Source: Ectobius pallidus (lineage: Eukaryota > Arthropoda > Insecta > Blattodea > Ectobiidae). Taken from it: a DNA stretch of 64,000 nucleotides. Under the pieces are notes generated by a model. That model did no database searches. It was not told where the DNA came from and saw only the letters and a list, made by a program, of their open reading frames with translations. The stretch's first letter is position 1. Each line of letters starts with the position of its first letter. Where the stretch lies: assembly GCA_964059195.1 (NCBI GenBank), contig CAXKWD010000004.1:120438043-120502042 (forward strand), written 5' to 3'. Shown in pieces: positions 13,228-25,610 of this stretch. Both the position numbers and the translations under genes were made by a program.

Positions 13228-13536
13228 CACCGTAGTGTAGTGGCTAAGGCACTGCGCTTCACACTGGAAGGTCGCGGGTTCCATTCACGATGAAATCGTT
13301 GAGAATTTTCAATTGGCCTAATCCTTCTGGTGGTACTATGGCCCTGGGGTCGACTCAGCCTCTAACAGAAATTAGAACCAGAAATATTCCTGGGATGAAA
13401 TAACGGCCGGTGCGTAGGGCTGACAACCTTGCCACCTTCATGTGCCGCGTGTCACAATCTGGGAGCCTTAACCTCCCGGAAGCCCTAAGGGTCTCCATGG
13501 CCCATACAGGGATCGCTTTACCTTTACCTTTACCTA
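13228..13536 (+). repeat. tRNA-derived SINE (family S1), full length
   Basis: The tRNA-like head has A box 'tagtggctaagg' and B box 'gggttccattc'. The body has 'gagaattttcaattggcct', 'atggccctggggtcgactc' and 'ggccggtgcgtagggctgac'. It ends in a (TTTACC)n tail. A TSD 'tcttgaa' flanks it (13221-13227 and 13537-13543). Sister copies are at 21323-21607 and, more degraded, at 19490-19735 and about 49867-50265. Confidence 0.9.
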
Positions 13537-13575
13537 TCTTGAAATGAGACTCAAACAAATTTTATTTGCCAATCC

Positions 13576-13576
<1 letters not shown>

Positions 13577-13650
<74 letters not shown>
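13577..13650. repeat. (ATT)n microsatellite
   Basis: About 25 uninterrupted ATT units. Confidence 0.95.
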
Positions 13651-13651
<1 letters not shown>

Positions 13652-13653
13652 CA

Positions 13654-15000
13654 TGTGTATTGCTTTAGCATTAAAAGAAGTAATTTTATTTTCTATGAGG
13701 AAATACATGTGATGTCACGTCTCACTAAAAACGTTGCCACAAGAAATAAATAATCAAATGTCAATATGCCACAGAGGAAAGTGACCTGACCCTTCAATAA
13801 ATCAGCCTATTATTTTGGTAGCAACTTATATGAGGGTTTTACTCACTAATTGTTTTTTATTTTTGGTAATTTCATGTAACTTTCCTCTGCCCATACATTC
13901 TACTCTTTCAAAATATTTAAAATTAAGGTTTCTTTGCTACTGACGTGTAAATTTATCCAAAAATATTGTATAAAAGCAGAGATATAAGAATAAAAGACTT
14001 TGTTTTATGTTAAATTTTAGGATTTTTTTCTTATTCTCCTTATGATTGTCATTTATGGGTACCAGCTTTTCCACTAAAATGGTCTTCATCGATTCTGAGC
14101 TTGGAGCCCACTGATGATTTCACTTGATCGCTTATATAAAAATATACAGATTAAACTCTGAAAGGATTAGGCCTACTACGAAATAATTTCATTGGGAGCA
14201 GTGTTCTTCCGATGTACTTACTTTGTAGGTTGAGACTTTTATGTTTGTTCCTGAATTAAATTCAGTTTCATAATTATTATCAGTTTTATTATACTTTTTC
14301 AAGTAATAAAAATGGACTAGATATTTCAAGGGTTCTGAAGAATATAGTGGTGAGTGAAAGAAACTGACGCTAAAATTAATAAGGATAAGAAACAACGAAG
14401 CATGAGAAAACGAGATTGAAACAACTATATCATAAATAATACTAATGCTGAGAAAATTGGCTATTGTTCAAGACATATATCAGTACAAATGTGCTGAAAG
14501 TGGTATCTAAATGCATCAGAGGAAAAAAGAAATGATTTAGTGCGTCTTTCTCATGACTTACAGAGCAAAAATTCAGAATGATAAAAGCCTAAAGTCTTCT
14601 TTCTTCATCGTCTTATATTTAAGAAGTTAGTTTATTACCTCACAAATGTAATTTTTATATAGGGCCTAATTGATCTTTTTTAAATATAATTTTATGAAAG
14701 TATCACGAATCAGCTTTGAGATTATATAATTTGTATGTCCATCAGAATATAGTAAAATAACTGAAGTTACTATCATGTACTATGATCTAACTTCACTCCC
14801 ACCCGTCCTACATTTCCTGAAAAATTTAAATATATCACCTCCCTTCAACATTTAACACATCTACGCTCAGATTTCAACAAGACAACTCATTTATAACTTT
14901 ACTTGAAAATATACCCTATTTCCTTTACGAGAAAAAGATGTTATAACCGATTGGAAGAATAAAAACGTTACATGTATTACAAACTGAAACAATTATGATA
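13654..15000. other. No gene recognised
   Basis: AT-rich. No supported exon or repeat. Confidence 0.5.
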
Positions 15001-15006
15001 ATCAGT

Positions 15007-15101
15007 CGTAGGAGAGAGGTTCCATCTGGCGCTGTGAATCAAACTCTAGATAACCGATTGGTAGAGCAGCGGCGCGCAATTTAGAGAAATTTTCTCCTAT
15101 A
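15007..15101 (+). repeat. tRNA-like element with inverted ends (family T), degraded copy
   Basis: It starts 'gtaggagagaggttccatct' and ends 'aaattttctcctat', an inverted pair shared with 33177-33302. The interior tRNA-like part is damaged: a 'gattggtagagcagcggcgc' remnant is left of the A-box side and the B box is missing. Confidence 0.6.
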
Positions 15102-15469
15102 ATATTATCATGTAATGTCTAACCAAGACAATATTCTATGGTTCATGAATACATATTAAAACATTTATGTAAAATACGCTCTTATTTTATAAGATAAGAT
15201 GTAAATTTTCTGTTAAAGGCAGCTATAAAAGTGTGATCGAAATATCCTAAGATAGGAAGGACATATGATAAAATAGAAGTGAAAAATTGCAAGGAATTGT
15301 AATTTGTTTTGTAAATTACTTTTTAAACTCATTCCAGAAATTTATTTAAGGAATTGCAAAAAAAAAAAAACATTTCAATTGGTTATAATGCAATTCTAAT
15401 TATTCCATGCATTGAGTGAAATACTTTTGAGTTTTTGACATGCCTATGGATCGGTGACCAATCCAGTAT

Positions 15470-15880
15470 AAGAATACGTGGAATTTCAACCAATCGCTAG
15501 TATGGTTTTTCATACTGTTCTAGTTTTATTTTATCACTTTCACTTATCGCACCTATATGTACTTGTTTCTTCTGTAAGTTCGTAAGGACTGAACATAGAA
15601 ACTTTTTCATATTTTCATTTTATCATACCTATGAGCACCTATGTCAATTCATGGGGACTAAAAACTGAAACATCTTCATAAACTGTGGATTCTTTGATAA
15701 GAAACAATCATTGAACACCGACTGGTATATAACTACATATGAGCAAAAGAAGGTATGAAAATAGTGTCTAGTTTTATGTGTGGTGAATCAATATGAATCT
15801 CGTATAATAATACCGGTACAATCGTAATAACACCAAATATTATTAGTAGTACCAGAGAGTTTAATCTAAAAAATAAAACA
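15470..15880 (+). repeat. Unclassified dispersed repeat (family D), copy 3
   Basis: Ordered similarity to 880-1112 and, inverted, to 4920-5230: 'gtggaatttcaaccaatcgc', 'gcacctatgtcaattcatg', 'actgaaacatcttcataaac', 'gaatctcgtataataata', 'tctaaaaaataaaacag'. No coding sequence. Confidence 0.45.
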
Positions 15881-16001
15881 GTTAATCTTAAAGGAAAAGT
15901 TGCGACCATCGCGATGTATCGATTTGTCTCTATTCGTTACATGCTTACGCATGATAAAAATTTGGCGTACATTGAAATATAATGTATTTCTCTTTTCTTA
16001 G

Positions 16002-16180
16002 GGTCGTGCACAAGGGACGGTGTTCAGTCTGCGCTCAAGACGTCAGCAAGACGCATACTTGTCCCTGGAACTCGCTGGACCTGACCACGTGAAACTGGTA
16101 CACGCTGGTCCTAATGGAACTCAGACAGTGGACATCCCTGCATCCCTGGAAGATGGGAACTGGCACCAGCTAGCTCTCGG
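16002..16180 (+). CDS. Host exon: thrombospondin-N-terminal / laminin-G-like domain
   Basis: A 179-nt exon opens after a pyrimidine-rich acceptor ('tttctcttttcttag', AG at 16000-16001) and closes at a strong donor (CGG|GTGAGT, GT at 16181-16182). In frame 0 from 16002 it reads without a stop through 59 codons plus two bases. Motifs include 'GTVFSLRSRRQQDAYLSLEL', 'VKLVHAGPNGTQTVDIPASL' and 'EDGNWHQLALG'. The beta-strand pattern ending in D-x-x-W-H-x-L is typical of TSPN/laminin-G folds in secreted extracellular-matrix proteins such as NELL, thrombospondins and some collagens. A NELL-like gene is my favourite guess but is not proven. Adjacent exons were not found, so the gene extends beyond or is split by very long introns. 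Confidence 0.82.
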
Positions 16181-16182
16181 GT

Positions 16183-17372
16183 GAGTTATCTAATCTCCAT
16201 TTAATGTTGAAGCATGCACAACCAAGAGCTAGTGGTTAGAACTACGATATAATTAGCAAGTGCCAGGAGATAGCTATTCCTTTGAGAATCGCAACAAACC
16301 ACTCGCTCCTGTAATTAATTTGGGACTGGTTATGACACGAGAGATCCAAGTAAACTAATGATCTTTAGTGTACCTTGTATTAGAAAAAGAAAACCTGTTA
16401 TCTTACAGAGCGGGATAGTGTAGGTAGGATTAAATTCATATTATTTGTTGTTGCCATCTGTCTGTATGCATTGCATTCTATATTCTCATACCTGCTAATA
16501 TCTGAAGGCGTGTGTGGTTACATACTTCACATTCCGTATACCTTCCCTTCCATTCAATATCCTTTCACTTCAGTAACTTTACGAGGCTTAAAGAATGTGA
16601 TACGTATCTGATAGTGACAAGTCTCTATCGGAGGTGTTCCATGGAATCAACCGTGTAGTCCATAGTGAAGTGAAATACTTGTGTAATTTATTTTTGTTAA
16701 ATTAATTGCGAAGTATAAAAACGGCAAAACAGAAACACATCGTGAAGGATTTCATGAATATCGATAACTATGACGGTAAAGGAATGTGGTAAAGTAATAA
16801 TTAGCTATAGAGCTGAATATGTCAATGAGCGAAATGTAACGTAAATATAACTGTTAGATTAGTTTATTTCATACTAGGCTTGATTTTGCTTTATTGAGGT
16901 TTTGAAAAATTTAATTTTCTTTACTGTAATCACTGTTACTTTCCAGATTCTACATTCACAGACATTTGAATACAACCTGAATCCACTGCTTTACAGTCTG
17001 TGTTAAGCATATCACTTCAATATACGCTAGTACAGTGAGTCCATTTTATGAGGAAACCTCGCATCACTGCCGCATTGCCGCGTTAGCATTGTACACAGCA
17101 TACAAGCGGTTAGTTGCTTGGTGTCATGTAGTGAGACGCTTGTCTATTGTTGGATTCCCTGTATTATAATTACAAAGTAAATTTCAAATACTGTGAAATT
17201 AAGTAGGGTCAAGTTATTGTACGGAATAATAAATAAAGATTAGTCTATCCTTTCTACCTTTTGGATTTTTAAAATAAATTAGCAACTACATTGCCCTCAA
17301 GATTTTTCGTGTATCCTCTGATCGTTGAATGGTAGGCCGTGTAGTGTATAATCTGCCAATATGTACCTACAC
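16183..17372 (+). other. Probable intron, no other feature
   Basis: This follows the donor of the exon at 16002-16180. AT-rich, with no second exon or named repeat. Confidence 0.5.
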
Positions 17373-18700
17373 CAGCAGGTGCCCGCGGCTTCGCCCGCGA
17401 TATTACTAGAAAAATAATTTAAACAAATTTATTAACGTTGACATTGTTTGACGTAGTAAATATCTTTCTTTCTTCATCGTAGTTTTACCTCTCCCTTTTA
17501 GGATTTAAGCGACCCAAGCCGCTCGGGCCTTACAGGGCCGCGACTTGTCGGGAGAGGGATTATCTTTGGATCAAATACATATTTTTTTGATCAGACAAGG
17601 ACATGGAGGGCCTCCCCGGATGAGTGATCAGCCCAATGATGGAGCCACATCCGAGACAACACGAACACATAGGACGAGACAGACCACACACACATTCACT
17701 CCGAACAAGGTGAGGATGGGATGAATATGATAATGACGGCCAGATGATATCCGGGGATCACAAGGTCCTAAAGTTAACTGACCTTTGTCTCACAGGTGAG
17801 GGAAAACCCCGGAAAACCCTCACCCAGGTAATTTGTTCCGACCAAGAATCGATCCCGGGCCCGCTGCGTCAGAGGAGCGAACGCATCCCCTGAGTCACAG
17901 CGGTAGTAGTAAATATAAATAATATAATTAGACGAATAAAACAAATCGTGTGCTGCCATATGGGCACACAGATTCGAGATGAAACTGTTAAAAAAAGCAC
18001 AGATTCATGAATCTTACCCAAACCATACGCAAACATTTAATACGATTGATCATAAAAGAAGAGTTAAAACCCCAACTTCCAGGGGCATTATGTGGTGTAC
18101 TTTCTAATGATATGTGCCTACATTTTCAATATACATTAATCATTATAGAACTTTATAAAAATATGGGAATTTGTCATAGTATGGGACATAATATTCTACG
18201 TGCCTGCAATGGAATTGTCTTTGCCGTAATCGTTTCGAAATATCTCACTCGTACCGCAATATTACTTCCGTTAGCAGTTACCTTAATATACTATTAACCA
18301 TTACTGGTATATTACTGGTACGTTCTTTCCGATGTAGGCTATACATTGTTTTATTGCCGTCGTGAACTAAACATTCTACTTAAACATTTTAATTCACTTC
18401 ATATAGTCACACATAAAATAAATTTGTATTTATTACTAACAGGTGCCCGCGGCTTGCTCACGATAATTAATTCGAAGATTACAAATTAAGATAAAAATAG
18501 TTAAAACATTATATAACACTTACACGCGAATCATTTATAAACTAAACGATTAATAATTATAATGAAACAGCTAAAAATCCGGACTTGGGGTACATTCCAC
18601 GATTAAAAAGTGCCGCTTGGGAAAAACGACTTCATATTCGAGTTCCCTGGTCCAGAAAAACCCTTGCGTAGTGAGTTCCTTCCAAATCGATCAATGCCGA
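17373..18700. repeat. Unclassified interspersed repeat with 'gcccgcggcttcgcccgcg' motif
   Basis: The motif 'caggtgcccgcggcttcgcc' at 17379 recurs in variant form ('caggtgcccgcggcttgctc') at 18440. Each is followed by AT-rich sequence. Two fragments of one family seem to lie in the same direction, and the first is interrupted by the SINE at 17464-17905. The 18560-18690 part has no recognised coding function. Such a GC-rich motif is common in insect repeats, but I cannot name the family. Confidence 0.4.
17464..17905 (-). repeat. tRNA-derived SINE (family S2), full length
   Basis: Minus-strand SINE. The B box on the minus strand is 'gggatcgattctt', and the body matches 5353-5692 ('tcatcccatcctcaccttg', 'ggctgatcactcatcc'). 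The TSD 'gtagtaaatat' lies at 17453-17463 and 17906-17916. The 3' tail includes a 'ctttctttcttc' low-complexity stretch at the low-coordinate side. Confidence 0.9.
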
Positions 18701-19489
18701 AAATAACTATAACTATAACTTACTTATCGTAATTTGGAATTGAAAATGTGACACAATATATAAATTGTCTGTATAACTCAGTTGTGGTTTATTTGAGTGC
18801 TTAGCCAAATGGTGTTGTTTTAATACTGACGTTAAAGCGAAGACACCACTCTAGAATTTTAGGAATAAACCTACCAATACCTACCTCAAAAAAAGACAGA
18901 ACGAATAATCAGATTTTTCAGGCAAGGTTAGAAAAGGTTGGTATGTTGGGTGGGATTTGGTTGGTTAGGTTAGAACAATTATAATATAGTCCATCCATTC
19001 TAAGAGTCAACCCTAAATTAAACAAAACCAATATGCCTATCTCGCTCTTAGGTAATACGAGTAATGTTCTAGAGTGAGACAGACTGATTTTTATTTACTT
19101 TAGGTCTGGTTCTTAATGCGAACAGACTAGTAAGAATTCGAATGTTTTCAAACAAAAGTCACTCAAAATGAGTGGTGAATACCGATTTCTGTTGTAGTTT
19201 TCCCAAATATAAATCACGATGTCCTTCTCAATCATACTTCTTATCTGTTTCTTCCACACAAAAAATAAATAATTTTTTCTCCACAAAGGCCAGTGTAGGT
19301 ATAGTAGACTTTTACGAATTAATGAATACAGCAGGATATTCATCAGGTTTATCAAAGTCAACTACTAAAAATGATTCCTCTTCAATAAACCACCAACAAC
19401 GACAATACTATTTCCATGAGTGGTTAATTACGTTGATTTAAAATTAACGTCTTAATTACATAGTTGTAATAAATTGGTTGTCATACTGA
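18701..19489. other. No gene recognised
   Basis: AT-rich. A short 'ttggttggttaggttag' run near 18957 is simple sequence. No supported coding. Confidence 0.5.
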
Positions 19490-19735
19490 AGTTGGATTAG
19501 GAACTGCGCTATAAATTAGTAGGTTGCGGGTTCGATTCCTAATGAAGTGACAGGGGTTTTAAGTTAATAATACTTCTGGCGGCCCTTTGTCACTGGGGTT
19601 AACTCAGCCTCAATAGCATTGAATACCAGAATAAAGGTAGCCGGTTCTTAAGGCAGACAAACTTTGCACCTTTATATGTTCATTCTTCCTAAGGGTATCC
19701 AAATTCCAATATATAGGGAGCAGTATAGTTTTTCG
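19490..19735 (+). repeat. Degraded SINE (family S1)
   Basis: The B box 'gggttcgattcct' is followed by a weak match to the S1 body ('ggccctttgtcactggggtt', 'aactcagcctc', 'agccggttcttaaggcagac'). It is diverged and lacks a clear tail or TSD. Confidence 0.65.
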
Positions 19736-19839
19736 TAGACTTACATAAAAATGTACGCCATTCGAGAGTAAAATATTCACTACTGGAAAGTTTAGCACTC
19801 TCTGCTCCAACGTTGCCTTAGGTGTTAAACTTGCCACTT

Positions 19840-20766
19840 CGGGATAGAGACTGTTTTTATTCTCTTGTATTATAACAAAATGTTGTTTAGCATCTTTACA
19901 AGTTCCAGTACGACGAACGAGCGAATGTAACCTATGAAGACTAAAAGCAGAGTGTGAATTCAGTAGTCTTCTCTGAATCTTGTATGGAAAGAATACAGAA
20001 GAAAAGTGAGATGTGCCTGCTTAAATCACCCTAACTCCATCTAAACAGGAGTGTTGGGTTTACCGAAGTTTTAAAGTTATTTATAGTTTAACGTTTTTAT
20101 ACTGCGAATTGGCCATTTCCGCACAGTGGAACCTTCTCTCCGTATACTGACTTTTTTCAGCTTGTTGCTAAGAACAACAAATCTAAATCAATGTAAGAGA
20201 TGTAAGCAGCGCCACGCGCGGCATTTTAATGAAACAAGCTCATTGCTATTCAGAGTGCTATTTCGATTTAATAACTCGAGATGTCTCTATCTATTGAGTT
20301 TGCTGTAAATTCACTTTCTCTAATGGATGTCAGTGGTTCCTCTTCAAGCAATTCCCACTTTAATTACACATAACCTGAAACATGAAGCAGTCTCTTCACA
20401 AGTTTCATTAAAATGAATTGTTGCTGTAATACAGAACGAAAACCTCACGGGAAGAACAAGATAAGTCTCAATATTAAGAAAACTGTGATATTAAGTTAAT
20501 TTATCAATCTTTAGCAAGTTCGCATTGAAAATTAGTGTAGTCGCTTTAAATTTGCATTAGAAAGCTGTAAAGGAGAACAATTAGGTAGAGTTGGATTATT
20601 CCCACAAAGTCTCTGGCCTTGAAGACAAACCCAGCCAGCGAGCTTCTCGTTACGTCTCGTTACCAAGATGCGCGAATTCGGTGCGCGTAAGATCAGTAAG
20701 CTACCGCTGGGCAGAGAGTGAACATCATGCAGCTTGTCGTCGTCAGTCGTAGAAAATACAATAATA
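19840..20766. other. No gene recognised
   Basis: No supported exon or named repeat. Confidence 0.45.
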
Positions 20767-21096
20767 GTTGAGTGTAGAGATGGGGAATATTTCTTGTAAC
20801 TGTTACTTTGTAACTGTTACATGTATGTAACGGTAACGACCTGTTACAAAAAAACAAAAGTAACGGTTACCAAAGCTCCTCCTAGGATATCTTATTTTCG
20901 TCTCAACCAATGGCAGAACCAGAAAATACTGAAAGGAGGGACCGACACAGACGAAAGTTTGCTATTATTTGGGGTGTGGGGTATGGAATATCCCAAAAAT
21001 GGGGGTCGGAGGTCCTCCCCGGGGATTTTGATTAAAAAACGAGGGAAAAACAGGTCGGCCCTTTAGCTCCTCCCACTCGTGACATCTACATGTGAA

Positions 21097-21236
21097 CATA
21101 GGCGCCGACTTAGGGGGGGGCAAGGTACTTTCTGCCCCCCCAAGACTTAAGATTTTATCATGTAAGGCCTATGTATAGCTACTGAAAATCCAGCTCTTGC
21201 CCCCCCCCCAGAAATATTTTCAAGTCGGCGCTTCTG
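21097..21236. mobile_element. hAT MITE, 140 bp, G/C-tract bearing
   Basis: The ends CATAGGCGCCGACTT and (reverse complement of the right end) CAGAAGCGCCGACTT are inverted repeats. A perfect 8-bp TSD, CATGTGAA, flanks them (21089-21096 and 21237-21244). Poly-G and poly-C runs sit just inside the ends. It is nested in the 20775-25857 element. Confidence 0.9.
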
Positions 21237-21322
21237 CATGTGAATGGTGGAACTACTAGCAGTGTTAAAAATTCTGACCCCCCCTTTTCTCCACTTCTTT
21301 TCCCCTTTCTTCTATTCAATCC

Positions 21323-21607
21323 GGGGTACGCCGTAGCGTATTGGTTGAGGCGCTGCGCTTCAAACAGGAAGGTCGCGGGTTAGATTCCCGATGAGGTCGT
21401 TGAGATTTTTCAATTGGCCTAATCATTCTGGTGGCACTATGGCCCTGGGGTCGACACAGCCTCTAACAGAAATGAGCAATCCTAGGGGTAAAGGCGGCCG
21501 GTGCTGTCAGCCACCACCTTCATGTGCCGAGTGTCCAAAATCTGGGAGCCTCAACCTCCTGGAACCCTCTGGGCCTCCATGGCCTGTATAGGGATCACTT
21601 TACTTTA
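21323..21607 (+). repeat. tRNA-derived SINE (family S1), full length
   Basis: The B box is 'gggttagattccc'. The body has 'gagatttttcaattggcct', 'atggccctggggtcgacac' and 'catgtgccgagtgtcc'. The tail 'ctttactttac' ends it. The TSD 'ctattcaatcc' lies at 21312-21322 and 21608-21618. It is nested in the 5.1-kb hAT element and closely resembles 13228-13536. Confidence 0.9.
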
Positions 21608-21807
21608 CTATTCAATCCCTTTTCTCCTTTACCCTACCTATCTATTCCTATCCTTTAAATGTTCGACCTAAGGAGATTCGAACACGGGACCGCTAGCATA
21701 TTACCCACTACGCCATCGAATAATCATTACGATAAAAAGCGAAAATTCAACTACTTAAGTTTAGAGATCTGCATGAAATGCGGAGAATTGCATTTGTGTG
21801 AAGTGAA

Positions 21808-22345
21808 ATAAAATCCCTTTAGGCAGGCCTACAGGCTGAGGTAGATTTCGAAGTGCTTTTGGTTTAATTTATTGTCACTGCGCAGTTCTCTTCTTCTTTA
21901 GCCTTGGCATGATAAACCCGCAATAATAACTGCAAAAAAGAGGAAAGACCACTTTTTCAAACATTCAAATCTCGCCTTATATGAGAGCTATCGAGAAACT
22001 AGTTATTGATTTGCAGAGAACTCATCAAGAGCTTTTCAACGATACCCCACAAGACGTGGTTTCGAATTTCCATCCCCCACCCCTTCTCGTACCCCCAAAT
22101 CCACCGAATCGTTAGTGTCACTGAGAACTCCACAGGGAATACTCTAATTTATTCCAACAAAGTTTCTCTATACTTCACAGGGGCCGAGATATATTTATAT
22201 TTTTTTTAATTTCAACCCCCTCCCACGACCCCCCCTTGGGCCAATATTGCTCATTAACTATTGGGCCTAGAAATAACATAATAAAATTTGGTTCAAATAT
22301 CTTCAAAATTACGGCCGCTAGCGTGTAAAGATATATAAATATTTA
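21808..22345 (-). repeat. Repeat R3, truncated inverted copy
   Basis: The reverse complement matches 40434-41110 and 41361-42087 over several hundred bases: 'acggccgctagcgtgtaaag', 'gtttcgaatttccatccccc', 'cgccttatatgagagctatc', 'cctacaggctgaggtagatt'. It lacks the hairpin-bearing end seen in the two intact copies. Confidence 0.85.
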
Positions 22346-22504
22346 TAGGAATTCTGTATGGTTTCTCCAAATTTCTCAGCAGCTCTCCTTTTCTCAGGAT
22401 TTTTTTAATACTTTTATTTCTTCTATTGCTATTTTATTTTTAATTATTTTTTATATATTTTTTTTATTTTTTGTATTATTTTTTAATTTATATTTTTTAT
22501 TATT

Positions 22505-22508
<4 letters not shown>

Positions 22509-22577
<69 letters not shown>
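22509..22577. repeat. (ATT)n microsatellite
   Basis: About 23 ATT units following T-rich sequence. Confidence 0.95.
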
Positions 22578-22578
<1 letters not shown>

Positions 22579-22597
22579 GTTGTGTTGAGAAATTTGT

Positions 22598-22945
22598 GGG
22601 TGTCGAGCGAATGTAACTGGTCTGGAAAGAGTAACATATCGAGAATTACACCAGTTACATTATTTTCACCTGTTACTATTACTCTCACTGCTCCAGTTAC
22701 TCGAACTGATACTGTTACTCTCACTGCTCCAGTTACGCGATCTGTTACTGGTACTCTCATCTGCTCCAGCTACCTGACCTGTTACTGTTACTCTCTCCTG
22801 TTCCAGCTACCCTGACCTGTTACTAATACTTTCACCTGTTACTGTTACATCCACCTGTTACTGTTACTTCCTACTGTTACTGTTACTTCCACCTGTTACA
22901 GTTAATTCTAATATTTCTGTTACAAGTGTTTTATCCGTGACTTTC
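22598..22945. repeat. GTTAC-rich minisatellite
   Basis: The words 'ctgttactgttact', 'ctccagttac' and 'cacctgttac' recur in irregular tandem. The same GTTAC/GTAAC word is repeated at both ends of the enclosing hAT element. This array may therefore be an expansion of its subterminal motif (inference). Confidence 0.8.
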
Positions 22946-23080
22946 GTCTCGTTCCGTTACATCTGTTATTTCCAATATTTGAATAACAAATTAATTTTTA
23001 AAAATAAAAAATAACAAAAAATATTTTTATTAAATAAAAAATAACAAAATATAAATAATAAAAAATAATTTTAAAAATGT

Positions 23081-25230
23081 AATTTTAATGTTTGCCCACT
23101 TCCAGATGAGCTAGAAACTTTAAATTTGGTACACACATAGCTTTTAGGCTCTAAACGACAGGAAAATTACAAAAAAGTGATTTTTAAAATTTTTAGTCCT
23201 AAAACCTCCGAAAAAGGGCTCGCTCACTGAAATCAATGTTTGCCCACTTCCAGAAGAGCTAGAAACTAGAAATTTGGTACACATATAGCTTTTAGGCTGT
23301 AAACCACAGGAAAATTCCAAAAAAGTATTTTTTTTTACTTTTAGCCCTAAAACCCCCCGAAAAAGGGCTCGCTCACTGACATTAATGTTTTATTACTTCG
23401 AGATGAGCTAGAAACTTGAAATTTGGTACACCTATAGCTATTAGGCTGTAAACCACAGGAAAATTCAAAAATGTATTTTTTTTTATTTTTATCTCTAAGA
23501 ACTCTCGAAAAAGGGCTCGCTCACTGACATTAATGTTTTTTCACTTAGAGATTAGCTAGAAACTAGAAATTTGGTACCCACATAGCTTTTAGGCTCTAAA
23601 CCACAGGAAAATTCTAAAAAGTAATTTTTAAAATTTTTAGTCCTAAAACCTCCGAAAAAGGGCTCGCTCACTGAAATCAATGTTTGCCCACTTCCAGAAG
23701 AGCTAGAAACTAGAAATTTGGTACACATATAGCTTTCAGGCTGTAAACCACAGGAAAATTCCAAAAAAGTATTTTTTTTACTTTTAGCCCTAAAACCCCC
23801 CGAAAAAGGGCTCGCTCACAGACATTAATGTTTTATTACTTCGAGATGAGCTAGAAACTTGAAATTTGGTACACCTATAGCTATTAGGCTGTAAACCACA
23901 GGAAAATTCCAAAATGTATTTTTTTTTTATTTTTATCTCTAAGAACTCTCGAAAAAGGGCTCGCTCACTGACATTAATGTTTTTTCACTTAGAGATGAGC
24001 TAGAAACTTTAAATTTGGTTCACACATACCTTTTAGGCTCTAAACCACAGGAAAATTTCAAAAAGTAATTTTTAAAATTCATAGTCCTAAAAACCTCCGA
24101 AGAAGGGCTCGCTCACTGAAATTAATGCTTGCCCACTTCCAGAAGAGCTAGACACTAGAAATTTGGTACACATATAGCTTTTAGGCTGTAAACCACAGGA
24201 ACATTCCAAAAAGTATTTTTTTTACTTTTAGACCTAAAACCCGCCGAAAAACTGCTCACTCACTGACATTAATGTTTTGTCACTTCGAGATGAGCTAGAA
24301 ACTAGAAATTTGGTACACATATAGCTATTAGGCTGTAAACCACAGGAAAATGCCAATTTTTTTTTTATATCTCTAAGAACTCCGGAAAAAGGGCTCACTC
24401 ACTGAAATTAATGTTTGCCCACTTACAGAAGAACTAGAAACTAGAAATTTGGTACACATATAGCTTTTAGGCTGTAAACCACAGGAAAATTCCCAAAAGT
24501 ATTTTTTTTTACTTTTAGCCCTAAAACCCCTCGAATAGGGCTGGCTCACTGACATTATGTTTCCCCACTTCCAGATGAGCTAGAAACTTGAAATTTGGTA
24601 CACACATAACTTTTAGGTTGTAAACCACAGGAAAATTCCAAAAAGTATTTTTTTTTTTACTTTTAGCCCTAAAACCCCCCGAAAAAGTGCTAGCTCACTG
24701 ACATTAATGTTTTTTCACTTCGAGATGAGCTAGAAACTTGAAATTTGGTACACATATAGGTATTAGGCTGTAAACCACAGGAAAATTCCAAAATGTATTT
24801 TTTTAATTTTTATCTCTAAGTACTCCCGAAAAATGGGCCGCTCACTGACATTAATGTTTGCCCACTTCCAGAAGAGCTAGAAACTTGAAATTTGGTACAC
24901 ATATAACTTTTAGGCTGTAAACCATAGGAAAATTCCAAAAAAGTATTTTTTAATTTTTAGCCCTATAACCCCGAAAAAGGGCTCGCTATCTGACATTAAT
25001 GTTTGCCCACTTCCAGATGAGCTAGAAAATTTAAATTTGGTACACATATAGCTTTTAGGCTGTAAACCACAGGAAAAATCCAAAAAGTAGTTTTTCTATT
25101 TTTAGCACTGAAAACCCTGAAAAGAGGGCTCGCTTACTGACATTAATGTTTGCCCACTCCCAGATGAGCTAGAAACTAGAAATTTGGTACACATATCTTT
25201 TAGGCTGTAATCTACAGGAAAATTTCAAAA
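23081..25230. repeat. ~147-bp satellite array, about 15 units
   Basis: The word 'gagctagaaact' recurs with a mean spacing of about 147 bp (first near 23108, last near 25166), giving about 15 units. Each unit has 'aatttggtacacatatagct', 'aggctgtaaaccacaggaaa', an A/T tract, then 'cgaaaaagggctcgctcact'. Three units near 23100-23540 are repeated almost exactly at 23540-23985, which is a trimeric higher-order unit of about 440 bp. Short minus-strand frames across it are by-products. Confidence 0.95.
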
Positions 25231-25234
25231 CGTT

Positions 25235-25610
25235 TATTTTCATGTCGATAATCGATGTTTTTTACATCGATGGAAAACAACTGATGTTTTTGCTACATTG
25301 ATGTTTCTCCCCTACATCGATGTTTTTGTAACAAAAAGAAGATTAATAGGCTACCTTGGTTCTACAATATAATTTTATTTACAGGGGCTTAATTTCCCTA
25401 AACATTGATTTTTTTACATCGATTGTTTTCATGGAAATACTTCTGTTTATTTATGAAATTTGCCTAATTTTCTGATACCATGGCATTTTTTAAATCATAC
25501 ATAAATTTTTTTTTCTAAATACATCGATGATTTAAGATCGATATTATCATCATATCGATGGTTATCTCCGATTTTAACCTCGATATTTTAACTATCGATT
25601 CTCTTTCCTA
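25235..25610. repeat. ATCGAT-rich degenerate repeat
   Basis: Palindromic 'acatcgatgttttt' and variants ('atcgatgatttaagatcgat', 'catatcgatgg') recur about ten times in a diverged array, just beyond the 147-bp satellite and still inside the hAT element. Confidence 0.6.

Noticed and set aside
18950..18980. Telomere-like GGTTAGG run
   Set aside because: Only a few imperfect units of 'ggttggttaggtta'. Insect TTAGG arrays are long and regular.
23081..25230. CRISPR-like array
   Set aside because: Units are ~147-bp head-to-tail repeats without unique spacers, and the context is eukaryotic.
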